Shown: positions 58,678 through 64,000 of the stretch, one piece after another | Position numbering within the stretch: position 1 is the stretch's first letter | Layout: every line of letters starts with the position of its first letter | Source: Mesorhizobium sp. Root554 | GTDB lineage: Bacteria > Pseudomonadota > Alphaproteobacteria > Rhizobiales > Rhizobiaceae | DNA length: 64,000 nucleotides | Assembly: GCF_001427025.1 (NCBI RefSeq) | Contig: NZ_LMGA01000001.1 | Location: 3,323,435 to 3,387,434, forward strand | Direction: 5' to 3' | Position numbers and translations under genes: made by a program | The notes under the pieces: generated by a model | Told to the model about the DNA's origin: nothing | What the model saw: the letters and a program-made list of their open reading frames with translations, nothing else | Database searches by the model: none

Positions 58678-58819
58678 TGACGGCTAGAGTTGGCAAGACT
58701 TTGTTTCCGCCACTTCACGGACAACCGCGAAGGAAGGACATGAACCTTCACGCCTTTCGGCACCAGCATATGCGGGCTGCGTCTGCCTGTAGTCCCACCT
58801 GCATCCGTCATCTAGCCGG
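58678..58819 (-). ncRNA. Ro/Y-type RNA module 5 (reduced tRNA mimic)
   Basis: The lower stem TGACGG pairs with CCGTCA, then a 5-nt/8-nt internal loop (ATGCA versus AACTCTAG), then upper stem GGTGGGAC with GTCTTGCC (wobbles). An alternative longer closure pairs CGGCTAGA with TCTAGCCG. Inside lies a T-arm-like hairpin GAAGG-TTCATGT-CCTTC. It is followed by an acceptor-like helix CTTCGCGG-TTGT-CCGTGAAG closed by a 4-nt loop, so no D arm and no CCA. It is the last module before rtcB. Confidence 0.68.
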
Positions 58820-58820
58820 A

Positions 58821-58917
58821 GGCGGACGACAACACTTTGCGAAACAGTTCGGCGAAAATCGCCGGGCGGACTCGAACCGCCAATACCCCATGTAGTTTCG
58901 CAGTCATTCGTCCTGCC
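58821..58917 (-). ncRNA. Ro/Y-type RNA module 4 (minimal tRNA mimic)
   Basis: The lower stem GGACGA pairs with TCGTCC (extended by GGC/GCC with a bulged A). The internal loop is ATGAC versus AAGTGTTG, and the upper stem TGCGAAAC pairs perfectly with GTTTCGCA. Inside is a clean T arm GGCGG-TTCGAGT-CCGCC followed at once by CGGCGA-TTT-TCGCCG, an acceptor-like helix sealed by a 3-nt loop. With under 100 nt it is the shortest module. Confidence 0.75.
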
Positions 58918-58924
58918 TGTGTGT

Positions 58925-59055
58925 GAAGCGACAAGTGGCGGTGAGACATTTCTGAGCTACTGCCTGCTCATGCAGACGGAGTGCCTCGAACACTCGACCT
59001 CCCGTTTCCGAAGAGACGGACGCTCTATCCATGTAGTCCCACCTGCATTCGCTCC
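58925..59055 (-). ncRNA. Ro/Y-type RNA module 3
   Basis: The lower stem GGAGCGA pairs with TCGCTTC (one wobble), the internal loop is ATGCA versus GCCACTTG, and the upper stem GGTGGGAC pairs with GTCTCACC (one wobble). A T arm GAGTG-TTCGAGG-CACTC is followed by acceptor strands CGTCTGC and GCAGGCA joined by ATGA. A TAGCTCAG fragment recalls a D arm but lacks its partner strand. An additional hairpin with a TTCG loop lies upstream of the T arm. Confidence 0.72.
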
Positions 59056-59134
59056 GTGAACCGGTGGCAAAAATTGACAAGACGCTTACTGCATTAGCCT
59101 TGATCTTTGCCGGCATTTACCTTGGAAATAATCA

Positions 59135-59267
59135 GGTCGTGACGGCTAGTAATGGTGAAACGTTTCCTGCCTGACCACTCGGCCACATGCTCGGTAAGAG
59201 CACGGCAGGAATCGAACCTGCGTATGGAGCACCTTAAGCTGTAGTTTCACCGGCATCCGTCACGTCC
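59135..59267 (-). ncRNA. Ro/Y-type RNA module 2 (permuted tRNA mimic, Ser/Leu-like D arm)
   Basis: The lower stem GGACGTGACGG pairs with CCGTCACGACC (one mismatch), the internal loop is ATGCC versus ATTACTAG, and the upper stem GGTGAAAC pairs perfectly with GTTTCACC. The interior reads as a permuted tRNA: T arm GCAGG-TTCGATT-CCTGC, 3' acceptor CGTGCTC, a 5-nt linker TTACC, 5' acceptor GAGCATG, and D arm GCC-GAGTGGTCA-GGC. No CCA is encoded at the junction. Confidence 0.85.
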
Positions 59268-59297
59268 AAATCTTTCCTCCATTTTCTCCAATCCAAC

Positions 59298-59449
59298 CCA
59301 TGACGACAAGAATGATGAAACATCGCCGATCTTTCGGATCGGCACCTGCTCTATCCACTGAGCTACGGGACCATATGGCGGTCCCGGCGGGATTCGAACC
59401 CGCGACACGGAGGGTTACAGCCTGTAGTTCCATCGGCATTCGTCATGCC
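59298..59449 (-). ncRNA. Ro/Y-type RNA module 1 (full permuted tRNA mimic with CCA)
   Basis: The lower stem CATGACGA pairs with TCGTCATG, the internal loop is ATGCC versus ATTCTTG, and the upper stem GATGGAAC pairs with GTTTCATC. The interior holds, in order, a tRNA 3' half (T arm GCGGG-TTCGAAT-CCCGC at 59387-59403, acceptor CGGGACC, G, CCA), a TAT linker, and a tRNA 5' half (acceptor GGTCCCG, D arm GCTC-AGTGGATA-GAGC). A further hairpin GCCGATC-CGAAA-GATCGGC stands near the anticodon-arm position. The order of halves is the reverse of a normal tRNA, as in bacterial YrlA RNAs. Confidence 0.87.
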
Positions 59450-59470
59450 TGTTTGAATTTCTTCCCTGCG

Positions 59471-59496
59471 GTCCCGGCAGGCGCACCCGCCGGGAC
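59471..59496 (-). other. Hairpin after the TROVE gene, related to the tRNA-acceptor sequence of module 1
   Basis: GTCCCGGC (59471-59478) and GCCGGGAC (59489-59496) form an 8-bp GC-rich stem 5 bp past the TROVE stop. There is no T run, so it is a weak terminator at best. The minus-strand GCCGGGACCGC is the same string as the acceptor end of module 1, so it may be a duplicated remnant or an RNA-processing signal that separates mRNA from RNA modules. Confidence 0.5.
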
Positions 59497-59501
59497 ACTT
59501 C

Positions 59502-61061
59502 TTACAAATCGACCGCCTCGATGGTGCGGACCCAATGGTCCGGGTCGCCCTTCGAGGAGAGCATGGTTACCACCACGTCGAAGACGCGATCGGAGAACCC
59601 GCCGACATTGAGCACGTCGGCCTCCGGCTTGGCCTGAGCCGTGTCGTAGGGCTGGATGTCGATGCAGACCAGCTTCGCCCCGGGGTTCAATCCCTTGAGC
59701 TTGCGCCATTCCTGCATCGTCGCGGTGCCCTGATGCGGATGCGACGTTCCATCGACCCAGGACTGGTTGTCCGACACGAACACGACGAGATCGACCTTGG
59801 CGCGCTCCTTGACGAGGCGGGCGAGCGGAGCCGAGCAGTTGGTTCCGCCGCCACCGATCGCGGCAAGTTTCTGCGCATTGGTCATCACCGTGTCGCGCGC
59901 GTTGAGATGGATATCCACCACATCATTCTCGAACGGCATTATCCTCGCCGTCGGATTACGTCGCAGCAGGGCGGCAGCCACCAGGGCAGCCACATCGATG
60001 CAGCGCACGGCCGAAGTCGCGCCTTTCCGGCGTCCGGTCACGGATGAACCCATCGAGCCCGACACGTCGGGCGCAACCACCACGCAGCCGTCCACCATTG
60101 GCACGTTGCTCAGCGCGATTTCCATCGCATCCTGCAACGCGTTCCGAACGACGCCTGGCACTTCCTCCACAAGGCTCGTGAAGGTCACCATCAGCTGGTA
60201 GGGGAAGACGCGGGCGCGCTTCACCTCCGTCGGATCGCTTAGCCGTGCGGCCAGCTTCTCGGCAAACCCCTCCACCTCGAACACGCCATTGCGCGCGAAG
60301 GTGTTCAGGTTCTGCCGCAGCATCTGCCATCCGGCTGTCTCGGCGATCTGCACCCAATGCGGTTTCGTCAGCGGCATCGTGGTCAACATCTGGAAAGGCA
60401 CCTCGGGCACCGGCAGTGACGGATCGCGCTTGAAGGCCTCGAAGGCCTTCACGAGATCCGGCAGGGCCAGAACATTGTGCGGCTTGCCGATGAGATAGCC
60501 GTAAAGCGCCGCACGGGAAGCCGAAGCCGGCTTCGGGTGCACCATCTTCACGACATCGGCCAGCGACGGGTCGTTACCGACCGCCGCCCGCATGATCTCG
60601 AGATCCGAGGCACGCTCGAGCCATTTGAGCACAAGCCGCTTCGGCCGCGTTCCGAGCGACTTTCGCCCAACCGCCCCGGACCGCATGACCTGCACGAAGT
60701 TGCGCAGCATCTTGCCGTTTTTCACGATCCGGACGAAAGCGCGCTCGAACGCATCGCCCTGCATCATGGACAGCGCCGACAGCAGCACAGCCGGCATGTC
60801 TTTCATGTAGCCGGTCTCATAGGCATGCACGGCAGTCTTGGCCAGGAATTCCGGCTCAACCTGCCAGGCAAGCTTCAGGACCTCATCCATCTGCTCCCGC
60901 GCCTCGGCATAGAAGGTCGCGTTGAACGTTCCCGTCGACGCCAACTGCGCCAGAGCCTGGTGCGGCGTCAGGCGGTAGGCCTGTGCGCCTTCATGGTTCA
61001 TGGCGTCAGCGCGCGGGAGCAGCTTTCCCTTTATCGTCGCAAACACGGATTTGTTTGCCAT
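59502..61061 (-). CDS. rsr: TROVE domain protein (Ro60/Rsr orthologue)
   Basis: A 519-residue Ro60-family protein. The TROVE domain (residues about 10-320) forms a ring of helical repeats that binds Y RNAs and misfolded RNAs; typical segments are LAWQVEPEFLAKTAVHAYETGYMKDMPAVLLSAL and ALYGYLIGKPH. The C-terminal vWA domain holds the MIDAS motif DVSGSMGSS (332-340) and VVFVSDNQSWV. Of the clustered ATGs, 61061 (MANKSVFATIKG) is preferred. A sigma-54-type promoter lies about 35 bp upstream. It is followed by the RNA modules and then rtcB, as in the rsr-yrl-rtcBA operon of Salmonella. Confidence 0.94.
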   Translation of the reverse strand: MANKSVFATIKGKLLPRADAMNHEGAQAYRLTPHQALAQLASTGTFNATFYAEAREQMDEVLKLAWQVEPEFLAKTAVHAYETGYMKDMPAVLLSALSMMQGDAFERAFVRIVKNGKMLRNFVQVMRSGAVGRKSLGTRPKRLVLKWLERASDLEIMRAAVGNDPSLADVVKMVHPKPASASRAALYGYLIGKPHNVLALPDLVKAFEAFKRDPSLPVPEVPFQMLTTMPLTKPHWVQIAETAGWQMLRQNLNTFARNGVFEVEGFAEKLAARLSDPTEVKRARVFPYQLMVTFTSLVEEVPGVVRNALQDAMEIALSNVPMVDGCVVVAPDVSGSMGSSVTGRRKGATSAVRCIDVAALVAAALLRRNPTARIMPFENDVVDIHLNARDTVMTNAQKLAAIGGGGTNCSAPLARLVKERAKVDLVVFVSDNQSWVDGTSHPHQGTATMQEWRKLKGLNPGAKLVCIDIQPYDTAQAKPEADVLNVGGFSDRVFDVVVTMLSSKGDPDHWVRTIEAVDL

Positions 61062-61092
61062 CTCTCTCATCCTTCTGTTGACGCCCTCTACA

Positions 61093-61110
61093 TTCCAAGT
61101 TGCGTGCCAA
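61093..61110 (-). promoter_or_regulatory. Sigma-54 (-24/-12) promoter of the TROVE-RNA-rtcB operon
   Basis: On the minus strand the sequence is TTGGCACGCAACTTGGAA, aligning to TGGCACG-N4-TTGC(A/T) with only the last GC read as GG. It sits so that transcription would start about 20 bp before the TROVE start codon. RtcR, encoded divergently, is a sigma-54 activator, which makes this promoter expected. Confidence 0.8.
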
Positions 61111-61269
61111 CTTGGCCCGGCATCAGACAAACTTCGGGAAGAAAAGCTGTAAACCAATGTTTTTATTGCTATAAAAAATTCCGGAGCGAAGTTGGCGAAA
61201 AATTGCCTGGTTGAGATTGCGAAGAATCTATGATATGAAAGGATAATGTTTTAGATTTTTGGATAATCT

Positions 61270-62865
61270 ATGCGTCGCCGTGTCGCCATCGGATTTCTCG
61301 GAACCACTCTCGACATGGGGCGAGGTGGACGGCAGCGCTGGCGGCCCACGGTTGCGCTATGTCAGCAGCCTGGTCTTTTCATCGATCGGCTGGACCTGAT
61401 CCACGGCTCCGGCTCGGCGGCGGGCCTGGCCACGCAGGTGATCACCGAGATTGCCGAGGTTTCACCCGCAACCGAGGTGCGCCCGCATGTGATCGACTTC
61501 AAGGATCCGTGGGATTTCAGCGAGGTCTACACCAAGCTGCACGAATTCGCGCGCGGCTACGTCTTCGATAGCGACCGCGAGGATTATCTCGTCAACATCA
61601 CCACCGGCACGCATGTCGCGCAAATCTGCTGGTTTCTGCTCACCGAAGCGCATTTCATCCCCGCACGGCTGTTGCAGTTGTCTCCGCCGAAGGATCGCGG
61701 TGAGGGTGGCAATTTCGCCGGCAGCCATTCGATCATCGATCTGGACCTGTCGCGCTACGACGCAATCGCAACGCGCTTTGCCGCCGAGCGCGAGGAAGCC
61801 AAATCCTTCCTGAAATCGGGCATTGCCACGCGCAACGCGTCGTTCAACGCCATGATCGACCAGATCGAGAAGGTCACCATCCGCTCTCGTGCGCCGGTAT
61901 TGTTGACCGGTCCGACAGGAGCGGGCAAGTCGCAGCTTGCCAAGCGCATCTTCGAATTGAAGAAGGCCCAGCACCAGGTCACCGGCGCCTTCGTCGAGGT
62001 GAACTGCGCGACGCTGCGCGGCGACCAGGCGATGTCGACGCTGTTTGGCCATGTCAAAGGCGCCTTCACCGGCGCGCAGACCGCCCGCGGCGGGCTGATG
62101 AAATCGGCCGACAAGGGCGTCTTGTTCCTCGACGAGATCGGCGAGCTTGGATCTGACGAGCAGGCGATGTGCCTGAGGGCAATCGAGGAGAAGCGCTTCC
62201 TGCCGGTTGGGTCTGATCAGGATGTCGCATCGGACTTCCAGTTGCTGGCTGGAACGAACACCGATCTCTCGATCGCTGTTGCCGAAGGCCGTTTTCGAGA
62301 AGACCTGTTCGCGCGATTGAACCTCTGGACCTTCAGACTGCCGGCCTTGAAGGACCGCCGCGAAGATATCGAGCCGAACCTGGAATTCGAGCTCAAGCGC
62401 TTCTCCGAGCGGGAAGGGCAGAACGTGACTTTCAACAAGGAAGCGCGCGATCGTTATCTCGCTTTCGCGATGGCGTCGGATGCGACCTGGCGCGCAAACT
62501 TCCGTGACCTGTCCGCATCGGTGACGCGCATGGCGACACTGGCGCCGCAGGGCCGCATCAACGAGGAAACCGTGCGAGACGAGATCGAGCGCCTCCGGTT
62601 GCTCTGGGCGTCGGCCGGAGAGGACGTTTCCACGGATAGTTTACTGCGGGCTATCCTTGGCGTGGACCGCGTCGAAGAGATCGACCTCTTCGATCGTGCT
62701 CAACTGGCGACTGTGATCGACGTCTGTCGCGAAAGCACCACTGTCAGTGCCGCGGGTCGCAAGCTCTTCGCTGTCTCCCGCCTTCAAAAGGCCAGCGGCA
62801 ACGATGCCGACCGCCTACGCAAATACCTTTTGCGGTTCGGGCTGGATTTCGATGCGGTAAGGTAA
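61270..62865 (+). CDS. rtcR: RtcR, sigma-54-dependent activator with CARF-type sensor domain
   Basis: A 531-residue regulator. Residues 1-180 form the RtcR N-terminal domain of the CARF superfamily (VAIGFLGTTLD and NITTGTHVAQICWFLL). The AAA+ domain has Walker A GPTGAGKS (214-221), the sigma-54 contact GAFTGA (264-269), Walker B VLFLDEIGEL (284-293) and the arginine-finger region FREDLFARLNLWTFRLP. The C-terminus should bind DNA (SRLQKASGNDADRLRKYLLRF). In Salmonella and E. coli RtcR senses RNA ends or ligands from RNA damage. It is divergent from the TROVE operon; the intergenic segment is AT-rich. Confidence 0.95.
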   Translation: MRRRVAIGFLGTTLDMGRGGRQRWRPTVALCQQPGLFIDRLDLIHGSGSAAGLATQVITEIAEVSPATEVRPHVIDFKDPWDFSEVYTKLHEFARGYVFDSDREDYLVNITTGTHVAQICWFLLTEAHFIPARLLQLSPPKDRGEGGNFAGSHSIIDLDLSRYDAIATRFAAEREEAKSFLKSGIATRNASFNAMIDQIEKVTIRSRAPVLLTGPTGAGKSQLAKRIFELKKAQHQVTGAFVEVNCATLRGDQAMSTLFGHVKGAFTGAQTARGGLMKSADKGVLFLDEIGELGSDEQAMCLRAIEEKRFLPVGSDQDVASDFQLLAGTNTDLSIAVAEGRFREDLFARLNLWTFRLPALKDRREDIEPNLEFELKRFSEREGQNVTFNKEARDRYLAFAMASDATWRANFRDLSASVTRMATLAPQGRINEETVRDEIERLRLLWASAGEDVSTDSLLRAILGVDRVEEIDLFDRAQLATVIDVCRESTTVSAAGRKLFAVSRLQKASGNDADRLRKYLLRFGLDFDAVR

Positions 62866-62871
62866 GCTTAA

Positions 62872-63051
62872 TTAGGCAGGTGATCTGGTTGAGGACGTCC
62901 CAAATAGTTTGCACTCACTACCTTTTTGGGCGCGGAAGTCCCTCTCGCTTTCGGTGCCCGAGTTCCAAATATCCATCGACGGCACGTTTGTAATGTCGCC
63001 ACCGAACTGTTCGAGCGCCAACCTGAGGGGCTTCCAATGGCGGTAGGGCAT
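62872..63051 (-). CDS. Possible small ORF between rtcR and the CRISPR array
   Basis: A 59-residue frame starting MPYRHWKPLRLALEQFGG and ending in a Ser/Arg-rich tail. I do not recognise a family and see no good ribosome site. The frame continues upstream through the CRISPR repeats, which is coincidental. It may be the end of a broken gene or simply noise; the rest of this 200-bp stretch shows nothing else. Confidence 0.2.
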   Translation of the reverse strand: MPYRHWKPLRLALEQFGGDITNVPSMDIWNSGTESERDFRAQKGSECKLFGTSSTRSPA

Positions 63052-63078
63052 ATTGGAGACAAGCCGGTCGCCGCGCGC

Positions 63079-64000
63079 CTTACGGTTGGGCCGCGCCGCG
63101 ATCCCTGCTAGAACGGTGGCCCTCGCATCCCTCTCTCCAGCCAAGTTGCGATTGGGCCGCGCCGCGATCCCTGCTAGAACCAAAATCGTATCCTTCTGCG
63201 GATGACTATCGTTGCGATTGGGCCGCGCCGCGATCCCTGCTAGAACAACCTCCGCTGGGTCAAGAACATCCAGCAGGTTGCGATTGGGCCGCGCCGCGAT
63301 CCCTGCTAGAACCCATGGTTGCACCTATACAAAACAGCACGTGTTGCGATTGGGCCGCGCCGCGATCCCTGCTAGAACCTCCAGCTCCTTTTTCTCATCG
63401 GCCATAGGGGTTGCGATTGGGCCGCGCCGCGATCCCTGCTAGAACGCGGCCGGTGCGCGCCGCCTTGTTGATCACGTTGCGATTGGGCCGCGCCGCGATC
63501 CCTGCTAGAACCAGAACCGGCTTCGTTGCGCCGTCATAGTTGTTGCGATTGGGCCGCGCCGCGATCCCTGCTAGAACTTTGCGTCCCCGTGTTGCAACAC
63601 AGCAAAAGTTGCGATTGGGCCGCGCCGCGATCCCTGCTAGAACAGAGCAGGCTATCCTCCGCAACATCCTCAAGTTGCGATTGGGCCGCGCCGCGATCCC
63701 TGCTAGAACTCAATAGCGGGATATATGAAGTCGATTTTAGTTGCGATTGGGCCGCGCCGCGATCCCTGCTAGAACGGCCTGCTTGGCAGATCATTGCGGC
63801 TACCCGTTGCGATTGGGCCGCGCCGCGATCCCTGCTAGAACCCGTCATTCGCGACCCAGATCAGCGGGCCGGTTGCGATTGGGCCGCGCCGCGATCCCTG
63901 CTAGAACTCATCCAAGCAATTGCTGCGCGGCGGGATCGTTGCGATTGGGCCGCGCCGCGATCCCTGCTAGAACGGAAGCGAACATGGTCCAGCGAGTAGT
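63079..64000. CRISPR. CRISPR array, 36-nt repeats with 30-31-nt spacers, continuing beyond the window
   Basis: Fourteen repeats start at 63079, 63145, 63211, 63277, 63343, 63410 and then every 66 bp to 63938. Each is 36 nt, beginning GTTGCGATTGGGCC and ending CCCTGCTAGAAC. Twelve spacers are 30 nt; the fifth is 31 nt. All thirteen complete spacers appear different; a fourteenth is cut by the window end. The first repeat differs at positions 1, 4 and 7 and is the only degenerate copy, so it is the trailer end. The leader is then expected on the right. The 36/30 geometry fits type II-C (or V) systems, but no cas gene or tracrRNA is visible here. Confidence 0.97.

Noticed and set aside
59298..59449. 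Ordinary tRNA gene(s) at the tRNA-like sequences between rtcB and the TROVE gene
   Set aside because: The 3' half precedes the 5' half and no normal acceptor-to-acceptor tRNA can be folded. The halves are joined by a Ro-type stem, so these are Y RNA-like modules.
60477..61214. Plus-strand open frame of 245 codons opposite the TROVE gene
   Set aside because: Shadow of the TROVE coding region; no ribosome site and no domain.
62866..63078. tracrRNA or anti-repeat next to the CRISPR array
   Set aside because: No stretch in this interval shows useful complementarity to the repeat apart from the degenerate first repeat itself.
63212..63999. Open frames through the CRISPR repeats encoding repeated peptides such as LAGIAARPNRN or CDWAAPRSLLE
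   Set aside because: The 66-bp period is divisible by three, so the frames stay open by chance. Spacer segments give unrelated residues and the DNA is a CRISPR array.

Overview
The window is high-GC DNA from an alphaproteobacterium, most likely a member of the Rhizobiales near Mesorhizobium, Aminobacter or Phyllobacterium. The basis is gene content and order: a rhizobial-type yejA1-yejA2-yejB-yejE-yejF operon, dnaX-ebfC-recR preceded by an SRP RNA, a def-fmt-truA-dapE-dapD-argB-engB-yidC-rnpA-rpmH neighbourhood, a DUF6481 protein, and a DUF11-repeat secreted protein. This is inferred from protein recognition, not from a database search.

Region by region. 0-5.4 kb: the 3' end of nagA, rpe, and a very large secreted DUF11/Cys-repeat protein. 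5.7-14.4 kb: a compact peptide-import operon (two YejA binding proteins, YejB, YejE, YejF) ending in a D-2-hydroxyacid dehydrogenase. 14.5-24.2 kb: a membrane-anchored cytochrome c, kdsB, pheA, nudC, a HIT protein, SRP RNA, dnaX, ebfC, a cell-wall hydrolase, recR and a lytic transglycosylase. 24.2-31.8 kb: an LLM flavin oxidoreductase, an AI-2E-family protein, DUF6481, an SMR exporter behind a guanidine-II (mini-ykkC) riboswitch, a cation diffusion facilitator, a GFA protein and rmuC. 31.8-43.7 kb: translation and lysine/arginine housekeeping genes (def, fmt, truA, dapE, dapD, argB) with panE-like, LOG, HAD and GGDEF genes among them. 43.9-46.6 kb: an ECF sigma factor/anti-sigma pair followed by a secreted fasciclin protein and an exported MsrB. 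46.7-50.4 kb: an emrAB-type efflux pair divergent from its TetR regulator, with two palindromic operators between them. 50.4-56 kb: engB, an acetyltransferase, yidC, rnpA, rpmH and a sensor kinase.

56.1 kb to the end is accessory DNA. It begins at a tRNA-Arg(ACG) gene with a broken tyrosine-recombinase gene against its 3' end. Next comes an RNA-repair/Ro locus: on the minus strand, a TROVE/vWA (Ro60-like) protein, then five tandem non-coding RNA modules, then an RtcB-type RNA ligase. The divergent plus-strand gene encodes RtcR, a sigma-54 activator with a CARF-type sensor domain, and a -24/-12-type promoter lies just upstream of the TROVE gene. Each RNA module has the same Ro-binding-type stem (two helices separated by a conserved asymmetric internal loop) enclosing a circularly permuted tRNA mimic. 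The mimicry shrinks from the module nearest the TROVE gene (T arm, acceptor helix with CCA, D arm) to the two nearest rtcB (T arm plus a short-looped acceptor hairpin). I consider this array the most interesting content of the window.

The window ends inside a CRISPR array (36-nt repeats, 30-31-nt spacers, at least 14 repeats). Its degenerate terminal repeat is on the left, so the leader and any cas genes are expected to the right, outside the window.
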